NCBI GenBank assembly: GCA_903822435.1
Contig: CAIJPE010000240.1
Span: 1 to 33,950 of the forward strand
Length of the DNA: 33,950 nucleotides
DNA from: an uncultured beta proteobacterium
GTDB lineage: Bacteria > Pseudomonadota > Gammaproteobacteria > Burkholderiales > Burkholderiaceae_C
Direction of reading: 5' to 3'
Shown: positions 1 through 7,432 of the stretch, piece after piece
How the letters are laid out: each line of letters starts with the position of its first letter
Numbering within the stretch: the first letter of the stretch is position 1
The notes under the pieces: generated by a model
The model's input: the letters and a program-made list of their open reading frames with translations, nothing else
What the model was told of the DNA's origin: nothing
Database searches by the model: none
Translations under genes and position numbers: made by a program

Positions 1-8
1 ACCCGGGC

Positions 9-1424
9 TTACAGGGTGTAGTACATGTCGAACTCGACCGGATGCGTGGCCATCCGGAAGCGGGTGACTTCCTGCATCTTCAGGTCGATGTAGGCGTCGA
101 TGTAGCTGTCGGTGAACACGCCACCCTTGGTCAGGAACCCGCGGTCCTTGTCCAGGTAGTCCAGGGCCTGGTCCAGGCTGCTGCAGACGGTCGGGATCTT
201 GGCGTCTTCTTCCGGCGGCAGGTGGTAAAGGTCCTTCGTGGCGGCTTCGCCCGGGTGGATCTTGTTTTCCACGCCATCCAGGCCGGCCATCAGCAGGGCA
301 GCAAAACCCAGGTACGGGTTCATCAAGGGATCGGGGAAGCGGGCTTCCACGCGACGGCCCTTCGGGCTGGCCACGTACGGGATGCGGATCGAGGCCGAGC
401 GGTTCTTGGCCGAGTACGCCAGCTTCACCGGCGCTTCGAAGCCCGGCACCAGGCGCTTGTAGCTGTTGGTGCCCGGGTTGGTGATGGCATTCAGCGCACG
501 GGCGTGCTTGATGATGCCGCCGATGTAGTACAGCGCGAATTCGCTGAGGCCCGCGTAGCCGTCGCCGGCGAACAGGTTGTTGCCATCCTTCCAGACGCTC
601 TGGTGAACGTGCATGCCGCTGCCGTTGTCGCCGACGATCGGCTTGGGCATGAAGGTGGCGGTCTTGCCGTAGGAATGCGCCACGTTGTGGATGATGTACT
701 TCTGCAGCTGGACCCAGTCGGCGCGCTGGATCAGCGTGCTGAACTTGGTGCCGATTTCCATCTGGCCGGCGTTGGCCACTTCGTGGTGGTGGACTTCGAC
801 CGGGATGCCCACCGACTCGAGGATCAGGCACATCTCCGAGCGCAGGTCCTGGCCCGAATCGACCGGGGGCACGGGGAAGTAGCCGCCCTTGACGCTCGGG
901 CGGAAGCCGGTGTTGCCGTGCTCGTATTCCTTGCCGGTGTTCCAGGCGGCTTCTTCGCTTTCGATCTTGCTGAAGCAGCCGGACATGTCGTTGCCCCAGC
1001 GCACGCTGTCGAACACGAAGAACTCGGGCTCGGGGCCGAAGTAGGCGGCGTCGCCCAGGCCCGTGCTCTTCATGTAGGCCTCGGCGCGCTTGGCCAGCGA
1101 GCGCGGGTCGCGCTCGTAGGGCTTGCCGTCGGAGGGGTCGATGACGTCGCAGGTGAGGATGAGGGTGGGCTCTTCGAAGAACGGGTCGATGTTGGCGGTG
1201 TTCGGGTCGGGCATGAGCTGCATGTCCGAAGCCTCGATGCCCTTCCAGCCAGCGATGGACGAGCCGTCGAAGGCGTGGCCGCCCGTGAACTTCTCTTCGT
1301 CGAAATGGGACACCGGCACCGAGACGTGCTGCTCCTTGCCACGGGTGTCGGTGAAGCGGAAATCAACGAACTTGATTTCGTTGTCCTTCACCATCTTCAT
1401 CACGTCGGCGACTGTCTTTGCCAT
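9..1424 (-). CDS. glnA: Glutamine synthetase, type I (GSI)
   Basis: Makes glutamine from glutamate, ammonia and ATP in the cytoplasm; the main ammonia-assimilation enzyme, normally a dodecamer. The 471-residue length is that of GSI-beta enzymes. Visible signatures are the beta-grasp start with [10 protein letters not shown] (51-60), the metal-binding GPEPEFF (130-136), the [10 protein letters not shown] segment (267-276), and the adenylylation loop LYHLPPEE, with Tyr400 as the expected site of modification by GlnE. Tyr400 implies post-translational control by adenylylation, as in other GSI-beta enzymes. The start is fixed by a strong AAGGAG six bases upstream of ATG. It has its own 218-base upstream region, and the next gene upstream lies on the same strand. 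A candidate sigma-54 promoter fits NtrC-type control, but no ntrB or ntrC lies within the window. Confidence 0.98.
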   Translation of the reverse strand: MAKTVADVMKMVKDNEIKFVDFRFTDTRGKEQHVSVPVSHFDEEKFTGGHAFDGSSIAGWKGIEASDMQLMPDPNTANIDPFFEEPTLILTCDVIDPSDGKPYERDPRSLAKRAEAYMKSTGLGDAAYFGPEPEFFVFDSVRWGNDMSGCFSKIESEEAAWNTGKEYEHGNTGFRPSVKGGYFPVPPVDSGQDLRSEMCLILESVGIPVEVHHHEVANAGQMEIGTKFSTLIQRADWVQLQKYIIHNVAHSYGKTATFMPKPIVGDNGSGMHVHQSVWKDGNNLFAGDGYAGLSEFALYYIGGIIKHARALNAITNPGTNSYKRLVPGFEAPVKLAYSAKNRSASIRIPYVASPKGRRVEARFPDPLMNPYLGFAALLMAGLDGVENKIHPGEAATKDLYHLPPEEDAKIPTVCSSLDQALDYLDKDRGFLTKGGVFTDSYIDAYIDLKMQEVTRFRMATHPVEFDMYYTL

Positions 1425-1461
1425 TCAGATCTCTCCTTGCGGGGCTTTTGGGATAGGTGTG

Positions 1462-1484
1462 CTTGTGCGGGTTCTTGTGCGGGT
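1462..1484. repeat. Tandem 11-base direct repeat in the glnA leader
   Basis: CTTGTGCGGGT occurs twice (1462-1472 and 1474-1484) with a 12-base period. In the sense of the glnA transcript it reads ACCCGCACAAG twice, 40-60 bases before the start codon and outside the Shine-Dalgarno sequence. No family is recognised. Confidence 0.6.
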
Positions 1485-1527
1485 GATGCCGAGAGGCCTT
1501 AGCCCCAACAAGGCGCAGGGAAATTTA

Positions 1528-1543
1528 GCAGAAAGCATGCCCA
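1528..1543 (-). promoter_or_regulatory. Candidate sigma-54 (-24/-12) promoter of glnA
   Basis: Read on the minus strand, the segment is GGGCATGCTTTCTGCT in its core. It has GG (1541/1540) and GC (1529/1528) separated by exactly ten bases, with GGCA and TGC matching the TGGCACG-N4-TTGCW consensus. Transcription would begin near 1517, leaving a leader of about 90 bases. Sigma-54 control of glnA is established in proteobacteria. This assignment is by eye with two or three mismatches, so a chance match is possible. Confidence 0.4.
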
Positions 1544-1565
1544 GGACCGGCGAGCGGCTGCTGTT

Positions 1566-1578
1566 GCACCGTGGGTGC
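1566..1578. promoter_or_regulatory. Dyad GCACC-N3-GGTGC upstream of glnA
   Basis: A perfect 5-base inverted repeat, GCACC and GGTGC with a 3-base centre, sits about 25-40 bases upstream of the candidate -24 element. The half-sites equal those of NtrC enhancer sites (GCACC...GGTGC), but the classical spacing is five bases, so this is either a variant, another regulator's operator, or chance. Confidence 0.25.
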
Positions 1579-1642
1579 GCCGGCCGCTGTGGCATCCGTC
1601 ACGGCGCACCGCGCGATGCACCGATATGGATGTTTATCGAAC

Positions 1643-2446
1643 TCAACGCACCATCTCGGGGCCTAGCTGGGCGCCGAAAGCGACGAGGCCCTCGCGCAGG
1701 GCCGAGTAGGCCTGCACCGGATCCTGCAGGCCCTTCACGCCGAGTTCGATGTGCCGGCCGTACTCGGGGTGGTCCACGCTGGGCAGGCTGAAGACCTTGA
1801 CGCCCGGGTGCCGGGCTTCGATGTCTTCCATCAGCGGGGTCAGGCTGGCCTCCATCGCCCCGAAGACGATGACCGAGCGTTCGACCGAGCGCGCGCCGCC
1901 GTGCAGATGCGCATAGCGCTGGTCGAGCACCCCTTCGATCATCGGCCAGGCCATCACCGGGAAGCCCGGCACGAAATGCACGTGGCCGACGCTGAAGCCC
2001 GGGATCTTGTTGTACGGATTGGGAATGATCACGGCGCCCTCGGGGAACACACCCATGTTCAGGCGGTGCACGTTGTCGTGCCGGTCGGGCTCATAGGGCA
2101 CGCCCTGTTCGGCCGCGATGTCGCGCATGCGTTGCTGGATCAGTGCCTTGGCTTCGGGGTGCAAGGCCAGCTCCACGCCCAGTGCCGCAGCCGCGCACTG
2201 CCGCGTGTGGTCGTCGGGCGTGGCGCCGATGCCGCCGCAGGAAAACACCACGTCGCCGCTGGCGAAGGCATCGCGCAGGGCCGCCGTGATGCGCGGGCGG
2301 TCGTCGCCGACGTAGCGCGCCCATCCCAGCGCCAAGCCACGGGCCGACAACAACTCGATCACCTTGGCCAGGTGCTTGTCCTGGCGCTTGCCCGAGAGGA
2401 TCTCGTCGCCGACGATGATCACGCCGATATTCAGGGTTTCGCTCAT
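1643..2446 (-). CDS. Stand-alone CinA N-terminal / MoCF-like molybdopterin-binding-fold protein
   Basis: A 267-residue protein of the CinA-N (MoaB/Mog fold) family. The opening NIGVIIVGDEILSGKRQDKH, the GGIGATPDDHT motif (GG-G-T-DD in the family) and later NPYNKIPGF and VPGFPVMAW are diagnostic. Relatives bind molybdopterin or hydrolyse ADP-ribose, CoA or FAD pyrophosphates (COG1058 activities); the C-terminal NMN deamidase domain of full CinA is absent, so 'competence/damage-inducible protein' would be misleading. Its ATG overlaps the TGA of the upstream EI24 gene (ATGA), so it is translationally coupled as the last gene of a six-gene run. The exact substrate is not shown by the sequence. 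Confidence 0.9.
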   Translation of the reverse strand: MSETLNIGVIIVGDEILSGKRQDKHLAKVIELLSARGLALGWARYVGDDRPRITAALRDAFASGDVVFSCGGIGATPDDHTRQCAAAALGVELALHPEAKALIQQRMRDIAAEQGVPYEPDRHDNVHRLNMGVFPEGAVIIPNPYNKIPGFSVGHVHFVPGFPVMAWPMIEGVLDQRYAHLHGGARSVERSVIVFGAMEASLTPLMEDIEARHPGVKVFSLPSVDHPEYGRHIELGVKGLQDPVQAYSALREGLVAFGAQLGPEMVR

Positions 2447-3309
2447 GCAATGGCTTCGGAGGTTGGGTGGAGGGTGGCGGGCAACGCCGGTGCCGCGGGC
2501 TGGCCAGGACCGCCGGATGCGGCGCGCAGGCGTTCGAGTTCGGCCAGCGCAAAGTGCGCGAACCAGCAGGCGGCAAAGGCAAACACCAGGGTGTAGAGCC
2601 ACACCGAGACGATGACCAGCAGCGGCGCGAAGATCAACGAAGCCGCGCTCATCGCCCACAGCAGAGAAGGCAGCGAGCCCAGGTAGCCGGACACCACACC
2701 CATGAACAGCAGCGACCAGCGGCGGTGGCGCATCACCCACCGGCGCTCTTCGGCGCTGGCATGAAGGGCCAATACGTCGAAGGCCAGCACCCGGTAGGTC
2801 AACCATCCCCAGATCAGCGGCGGCAGGATCATCACCAGGGGCGGTACGAACCACAGCGGCACGCTGAAGGCCATGGCCACCACCGCGGCCACCGTGCACA
2901 CCAGCGACCAGAGCAACCCCTGCCACCAGCGCCCGCCCTCGAGCCGCTGCAGTTGCGGAAAGCGGCGCTGTTCGACCATGCGCACCACCGCCGGCGTAAC
3001 CAGCAGCGCCACCAGCAGCAGCGTGGCCACCACCACCACCGGCACCGACAGCGCGACCACGATCATGGGCGCCACCAGGGTGCGCAATTGCACCAGGCCC
3101 ACCGAATCGAGCCACTGCAGCATGGCCGCCACCAGCGACCAGTTCTCCAGCGTCGAGCGCACGGCCGCCACGGTGCTTTCCCAGTAAGCCCAACCCAGCA
3201 CGCCCACGACGCCGCCGGCCACCGCCAGCGGCAGCAGCGACCACAGGATGACCCGGGGATGCAGGCAGTAGGCCACAGCCCGCCAGAAAGCATCGAACAG
3301 CGGGTTCAC
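2443..3309 (-). CDS. EI24/CysZ-like integral membrane protein
   Basis: A 288-residue polytopic membrane protein with the spacing and residues of the EI24 domain family (bacterial CysZ-like, DUF540). It has long hydrophobic stretches near residues 15-45, 65-105, 125-160 and 190-245, and a polar C-terminal tail. CysZ members move sulfate, but the betaproteobacterial EI24 proteins have no established substrate, so transport is inference. The start is a GTG at 3309, preceded by GGGGAG, and overlaps the TGA of the hydroxylase gene (GTGA); the stop overlaps the start of the CinA-N gene (ATGA). This coupling on both sides makes the GTG start firm. Confidence 0.85.
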   Translation of the reverse strand: MNPLFDAFWRAVAYCLHPRVILWSLLPLAVAGGVVGVLGWAYWESTVAAVRSTLENWSLVAAMLQWLDSVGLVQLRTLVAPMIVVALSVPVVVVATLLLVALLVTPAVVRMVEQRRFPQLQRLEGGRWWQGLLWSLVCTVAAVVAMAFSVPLWFVPPLVMILPPLIWGWLTYRVLAFDVLALHASAEERRWVMRHRRWSLLFMGVVSGYLGSLPSLLWAMSAASLIFAPLLVIVSVWLYTLVFAFAACWFAHFALAELERLRAASGGPGQPAAPALPATLHPTSEAIA

Positions 3310-4271
3310 CGGCTCCCCACCAGGCGCCGCAAGCCCAGCCACTGCTGTGCCCAGAAGCCGCGGCCGTAGTCGCGCCCTTCCAGCTGGTCGCGCACGCCCG
3401 TGGGCTCGAAGCCGCCGCCGAAGCGGGCCGTGCCGAACAGCAGGTCCCACACCGGGAACAGCACCGCGAAGTTGTGCCCGCCCAGGCTGCCCGGGCCGCT
3501 GGATTCGTGCCCGGCGCCGATGGCGTGGTGCGAGCGGTGATAGCGCGGGCTCACCACCACCCGCTCCATCAACGATCCGAAACTGATGCGGGCATTGGCG
3601 TGCGACAGACTTTCCAGCAGTTGCGTGAGGGCCACCACCGCCACGAACTGCGCCGGCGGGATGCCCACCAGCAGCGCGGCCAGCACGAAGGCGCTGTCGC
3701 GCAGCAGGTCGTCGAGCAGGTGGTTGCGGTTGTCGGACCACAGCGTCATCTGGCGCTGGCTGTGGTGCAGCGCGTGCAGCTGCCACCACCAGTTCCAGCC
3801 GTGCTGCGCCCGATGCAGCGCGTAGTTGATGCCGTCGAAGAACACCAGGTACAGGCCAAAGCTGACCCAGCCCTGGTCGGTCACGCCGGGCCAGAGCCTG
3901 TCCAGCGACCACGCCGGCATGCCGGCCACGTGCAGGGCGCCGAACAGGCCGTCCCACAGCGGGTCGATGCCGAAGAACAGCGCCACCCGGAACAGGCCCA
4001 GCCGGTGGATCAGGGTGTAGAGCATGTCCACCCGCACCCCGGCCCGATCGACCAGGGGCTCGACCGGCCTCCAGCGCTCCAGCGCGCGGAACACGGTCAC
4101 CATCACGGTGATCTGCAGCAGGCCCACCAGCAGCCAGCCCGTGCCGACATAAGCATCCTCCAGGACGTTGCCCAGGCCGAAGGCGAACAGCAGCGGCTGC
4201 AAGACCTGCTCGAACAGCCACTCCTGCGCGGCTCCGAACCAGGCCCCGGGTGCATCGAGCCAGTGGTTCAT
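3306..4271 (-). CDS. Sterol desaturase / fatty acid hydroxylase family membrane enzyme
   Basis: A 321-residue di-iron membrane enzyme of the fatty acid hydroxylase superfamily, which use O2 to hydroxylate or desaturate lipids. The histidine clusters are all visible: HRAQH (153-157), HALHH (166-170) and HRSHH (245-249), with further His near 224 and 266. Hydrophobic segments lie at about 44-62, 90-112, 135-150 and 192-220. The lipid substrate cannot be told from sequence; relatives act on sterols, ornithine lipids, alkylglycerols or fatty acyl chains. The ATG at 4271 overlaps the TGA of the upstream deacetylase (ATGA), and its own TGA overlaps the next start. Confidence 0.9.
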   Translation of the reverse strand: MNHWLDAPGAWFGAAQEWLFEQVLQPLLFAFGLGNVLEDAYVGTGWLLVGLLQITVMVTVFRALERWRPVEPLVDRAGVRVDMLYTLIHRLGLFRVALFFGIDPLWDGLFGALHVAGMPAWSLDRLWPGVTDQGWVSFGLYLVFFDGINYALHRAQHGWNWWWQLHALHHSQRQMTLWSDNRNHLLDDLLRDSAFVLAALLVGIPPAQFVAVVALTQLLESLSHANARISFGSLMERVVVSPRYHRSHHAIGAGHESSGPGSLGGHNFAVLFPVWDLLFGTARFGGGFEPTGVRDQLEGRDYGRGFWAQQWLGLRRLVGSR

Positions 4272-5065
4272 CGAAGCTTCGCCACCGCGGCGCGGTACTG
4301 GGGGTGCTCGGCCAGCGTGGCAAAGCACAGTCCGCGCGCCTGCAGGCCGGTGATCAGCGGCTCGAGGTTGGCGGGCGCCCAGGCGTCCTGGCGCGACCAG
4401 ATGCCCAGGTGGGCCACCAGCACGTCGCCCTGGCGGATGTCGCGCAGGGCGTGTTCCAGCAGCGCCGCATTGGGATGGGTCTGGCTGGGCAGTTCATCGC
4501 CCAGGAAGCCTGCAGGCGCCCAGCCCACGTGCGTCCAGCCGCAAGAGGCGGCCGCCTTGAGCAGTGCGGGCGAGGTCTTGCCCCCGGGGGCACGAAAGAT
4601 GGACGACATGTGCTGGCCGGTCATGGCCAGCAGCCGCTCGGCGGGGCGCTGGAGTTCACGGCAGTACTCGGCCGGCGTCAGCGTGCGCACCTTGCCGGCC
4701 TGCGGGCCCTGGCTGGGCCGCAGGCGCAGGTCGCCGCCCTGGTCTGCGAGCCAGCTGTCGTGGTCCCAGGTGTGCGAGCCGAACACGTGGCCTTCGGCCG
4801 CACGGGCCTTCCACCAGGGGGCCCACTGGTCGTCCAGGCTGGTGCCACCGCTCTGCGTGCGTTCGCTGGCCAGGAAGAAGGTGACCTTCACGTGGTGCCG
4901 CTGCAGCACCTCGGCCACCAGCGGCGCCACACCCATGTGACCGGTGTCGAAGGTGAGGTACACCGGGTGCTCGCACGGCGCAGCAGGGGCCACGGCCGCG
5001 GACGCCGCGTGCCAGCCCAGCGCGGCCGCGAAGGCCAGCAAGACCCGCCTATTCCCGGGGCGCAT
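4268..5065 (-). CDS. Secreted polysaccharide deacetylase (NodB homology), variant metal motif
   Basis: A 265-residue NodB-fold (carbohydrate esterase 4) protein, expected to remove acetyl groups from a polysaccharide outside the cytoplasmic membrane. A signal peptide is evident (MRPGNRR, hydrophobic core, cleavage near ASA at 21-23). Motif 1 is TFDTGH (38-43) in place of the usual TFDDG, so the base Asp is kept but the metal-binding Asp is Thr. Motif 2 HTWDH (98-102) keeps both metal histidines. I chose the ATG at 5065 because it puts the Arg-rich signal start first; an ATG at 5086 would add seven residues. The gene overlaps the upstream propeller gene by 17 bases and the downstream hydroxylase by 4. 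Confidence 0.87.
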   Translation of the reverse strand: MRPGNRRVLLAFAAALGWHAASAAVAPAAPCEHPVYLTFDTGHMGVAPLVAEVLQRHHVKVTFFLASERTQSGGTSLDDQWAPWWKARAAEGHVFGSHTWDHDSWLADQGGDLRLRPSQGPQAGKVRTLTPAEYCRELQRPAERLLAMTGQHMSSIFRAPGGKTSPALLKAAASCGWTHVGWAPAGFLGDELPSQTHPNAALLEHALRDIRQGDVLVAHLGIWSRQDAWAPANLEPLITGLQARGLCFATLAEHPQYRAAVAKLR

Positions 5066-6071
5066 GGTCCAAAGTCCAAACCCCATGCGGGGAACGGCCC
5101 ACGTCGATCTGCCGCACCACCTGCTTCTTCTCGATGTCGATGAAGGTCAGGCGCCTGGCCCAGCGCGAGCTGACCAGCAGCGTGCGGTTGTCGGTCAGCA
5201 TCTCCATGCAATCGGGCCCGCCCGGCGCGGGGTATTCGGCCACCACGCTGAGCGTCTGGGTGTCGATCAGGCTGATGGTGTTGGCCACGCGGTTGCTGAC
5301 GAACACGTGCCGCTGGTCGCCCCGGGCGCGGAACGCATGGGCGCCTTCGCCGGTGGGAATGCGCTTGATCAGTCGGGGCTGTCGGCCGCTGACGTCGTAG
5401 GCCTCGACGAAGCGGTCGCCGGTCAAACCCACGAGCAGGGTCTTGTCGTCGGCTGTCAGGTACAGGTCGGCCGGCAGCTTGCCGGTCTTGATCTTCCAGC
5501 GCGGTGTCTGGGTGGCCAGGTCGATGGCCAGCAACTCGTCGCTGTCCTGCAGCGAGGCATAGACCACGGTGCTCTTGCTGTCGATGTTCAGGTGGCTGGG
5601 CGTGCGGGGGGCTTCGATGCGCTTGACCAGCTTGAAGGGCTCGGCCGCCTCGGCACCCTGCCAGCGGTACAGGTCGACGTGGTTCAGGCGGTTGGCCGCC
5701 GTGACGAACCACTTCATGTCGGGCGAGAAGCGCAGGTGATACGGGTCGAGGATGTTGGGCACCGTGCGCAGCACCGCGCCGCTGGCCGGGTCGATGAAGG
5801 TCAGCGTGTTGCCCGTGGCGTTGGCCACGATCAAGGTCTTCTCGTCGGGCGCCAGGTACAGGTGGTGGGGCTCCTTGCCGGTGGGGATGCGGCGCGTCTG
5901 CGTGTAGGTGGCCGGGTCGATGATGCTGACATCCGCGTCCTGCGAATTCAACACGAAGATCGGCCTTGAGGTTGCCAGCGCAGCACCCTGCAGGGCCAGG
6001 AGCAGGCAGGCTGCGGCGCCCGTGGCGCGCAGCGGATGACGTGGGATGAGGCCATTCAGCAGGTGGCGCAT
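5049..6071 (-). CDS. Exported seven-bladed beta-propeller (YncE-like) protein
   Basis: A 340-residue protein with a signal peptide (about 1-34, ending AALA) followed by repeated propeller blades of the YVTN/YncE or cytochrome D1-like type. Repeats such as 'DVSIIDPATY...RRIPTGKEPHH', 'NTLTFIDPASG', 'NTISLIDTQTL' and 'RLTFIDIEKK' recur every 40-50 residues. Such proteins act outside the membrane as binding scaffolds or redox partners; no haem-binding CXXCH is present. ATG shares one base with the TAA of the AIM24-like gene (TAATG), so translation is coupled. The partner is unknown; position next to a deacetylase suggests an envelope role. Confidence 0.85.
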   Translation of the reverse strand: MRHLLNGLIPRHPLRATGAAACLLLALQGAALATSRPIFVLNSQDADVSIIDPATYTQTRRIPTGKEPHHLYLAPDEKTLIVANATGNTLTFIDPASGAVLRTVPNILDPYHLRFSPDMKWFVTAANRLNHVDLYRWQGAEAAEPFKLVKRIEAPRTPSHLNIDSKSTVVYASLQDSDELLAIDLATQTPRWKIKTGKLPADLYLTADDKTLLVGLTGDRFVEAYDVSGRQPRLIKRIPTGEGAHAFRARGDQRHVFVSNRVANTISLIDTQTLSVVAEYPAPGGPDCMEMLTDNRTLLVSSRWARRLTFIDIEKKQVVRQIDVGRSPHGVWTLDHAPRE

Positions 6072-6901
6072 TACTCGTCGTCGCCGCCCGACAGCACGCC
6101 GCCCAGCAACCCGCCACCGGCCGCCAGGCCGAGCAGCCCGCCTTCTTCCTTGCGGCCGCCGCCGGTCTGCGGCGCGGCAGCAAAGATGCGTGAAGCCAGC
6201 CGCGAGAACGGCAGGCTCTGCAGCCACAAGGTGCCCGGGCCGGTGAGCTTGGCGAAGAACAGGCCCTCGCCGCCGAACAGCGCCGTCTTGATCTTGCCCA
6301 CGTACTGGATCTCGAAATCCACGCTGGGGGTGTAGGCCACCACGCATCCGGTGTCCACCAGCACGCTCTGGCCGGGCTGCAGTTCGCGCCGCAGGATGGT
6401 GCCGCCGGCGTGCACGAACGCCAGGCCGTCGCCGTCGAGCTTCTGCATGATGAAGCCCTCGCCCCCGAAGAAGCCGGTGGTGAGCTTCTTCTGGAAGGCG
6501 ATGCCCAGGGAGACGCCGCGGGCCGCGCAGAGGAAGGCGTCTTTCTGGCAGATCAGCGTACCGCCCAGGTCGCGCAGGTTCATGGCGACGATCTTGCCGG
6601 GGTAAGGCGCGGCGAAGGCCACCTTCTTCTTGCCCGTGGCCTCGTTGGTGAAGACGGTGGTGAACAGCGATTCGCCCGTGACCAGCCGCTTGCCGGCCGA
6701 CAGCAGCTTGTCGAAGAGACCGCCACCGCTGCCGCCGGGCCCGCGGCTGCCGTCGCCGAACACGGTGTCCATGCCGATGCCCGCGTCCATCCAGAACATG
6801 CTGCCGGCCTCGCCGATGGCCGCCTCGCCGGGGTCCAGCTCGACCTCGACGAACTGCATCTCGGCGCCCTTGATCTCGAAGTCGACGACGTCCATGGCCA
6901 T
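6071..6901 (-). CDS. AIM24 / TIGR00266 family protein
   Basis: A 276-residue beta-rich cytoplasmic protein of the AIM24 family (DUF124), related to a yeast mitochondrial inner-membrane organising protein; bacterial function is not established. Family features are the early [16 protein letters not shown] region, the repeated '[16 protein letters not shown]' and '[16 protein letters not shown]' half-repeats, and a Gly-rich tail ending GGDDE. The ATG at 6901 is chosen because GGGAG stands eight bases before it; an alternative start at 6928 would lie upstream of that site and lacks support. It heads the minus-strand overlapping run and is divergent from crcB. Confidence 0.9.
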   Translation of the reverse strand: MAMDVVDFEIKGAEMQFVEVELDPGEAAIGEAGSMFWMDAGIGMDTVFGDGSRGPGGSGGGLFDKLLSAGKRLVTGESLFTTVFTNEATGKKKVAFAAPYPGKIVAMNLRDLGGTLICQKDAFLCAARGVSLGIAFQKKLTTGFFGGEGFIMQKLDGDGLAFVHAGGTILRRELQPGQSVLVDTGCVVAYTPSVDFEIQYVGKIKTALFGGEGLFFAKLTGPGTLWLQSLPFSRLASRIFAAAPQTGGGRKEEGGLLGLAAGGGLLGGVLSGGDDE

Positions 6902-6934
6902 GTACTGTGCTCCCGGTTGAACCACCACCCGGGA

Positions 6935-6991
6935 TGGTACCCAAGTGCAGGCGCCAGGACCGCGGCTGGAACGTGCGCGCCAGTGGTACCC
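6935..6991. repeat. Pair of TGGTACCC sequences in the AIM24-crcB divergent region
   Basis: TGGTACCC occurs at 6935-6942 and 6984-6991, 49 bases apart, within the 104-base space between the two divergent starts. The GGTACC core is its own reverse complement. The left copy gives TACCAT on the minus strand (6939-6934) and the right copy TACCCT on the plus strand (6987-6992), each placed where a -10 element for the nearest gene could be. No convincing -35 elements accompany them. Confidence 0.4.
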
Positions 6992-7005
6992 TATTGCCTT
7001 TTTCC

Positions 7006-7386
7006 ATGCTGCCCGCCGTCCTTGCCATCAGCCTGGGTGCATCCCTGGGCGCCCTGTTGCGCTGGGCCCTGAGCCTGGGCTTCAACCACCTGTTTCCGGC
7101 GTTGCCGCCCGGCACCCTGATCGCCAACCTGGCGGGGGGCTACCTGATCGGGCTGGCCACGGCCATCTTTGCCCAGTGGCCGAGCCTGCCCCCGGAGTGG
7201 CGGCTGTTCGTGATCACCGGCTTCCTGGGCGGCCTGACCACCTTTTCCACCTTCTCGGCCGAGGTGGTGCGGGCCTTGCAAAATGGCCGGCTGGAATGGG
7301 CCATGGCCGCGGTCTTCACCCACGTGCTGGGCTCGCTGGCAATGACCCTGGCGGGCCTTGCCACGCCCGGCCTGCTCAAGCGTTGA
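7006..7386 (+). CDS. crcB: Fluoride ion exporter CrcB/Fluc
   Basis: A 126-residue, four-helix membrane protein that works as a dual-topology dimer letting fluoride leave the cell. Diagnostic features are the early [10 protein letters not shown], the NLAGGYLIG segment (family N-x-x-G-x-x-x-x-G) and GGLTTFSTF, which carries the fluoride-path Thr/Ser and Phe residues. Length matches the single-domain bacterial form. ATG at 7006 follows CCTTTTTCC without a clear Shine-Dalgarno, and the possible -10 at 6987 would leave only a very short leader. I looked for a fluoride riboswitch upstream and did not find its conserved parts. Confidence 0.96.
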   Translation: MLPAVLAISLGASLGALLRWALSLGFNHLFPALPPGTLIANLAGGYLIGLATAIFAQWPSLPPEWRLFVITGFLGGLTTFSTFSAEVVRALQNGRLEWAMAAVFTHVLGSLAMTLAGLATPGLLKR

Positions 7387-7402
7387 ACGGGTGGCCGCGG
7401 CC

Positions 7403-7408
7403 TAGAAT
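7403..7408 (+). promoter_or_regulatory. -10-like TAGAAT before the ETF-QO gene
   Basis: TAGAAT lies 24 bases upstream of the ATG, directly after the palindrome GGCCGCGGCC (7393-7402) that follows the crcB stop. It matches TATAAT at four of six positions. No good -35 stands at 16-18 bases, so this is a weak promoter call. Confidence 0.3.
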
Positions 7409-7432
7409 CCGTCAGAATTCAGAGAGCTTCCG

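Noticed and set aside
42..1502. Plus-strand open frame opposite glnA
   Set aside because: It is a shadow of the glnA codons with no recognisable protein features; glnA is certain.
1566..1640. Canonical NtrC enhancer sites
   Set aside because: Several GGTGC or TGCAC half-sites occur, but none of the pairs has the standard five-base spacing, so only a variant dyad is listed at low confidence.
6902..7005. Fluoride riboswitch before crcB
   Set aside because: A GGGATGG stretch looked suggestive, but the conserved pseudoknot parts and the later conserved segment of the crcB motif are absent, and the region is shared with a divergent promoter.
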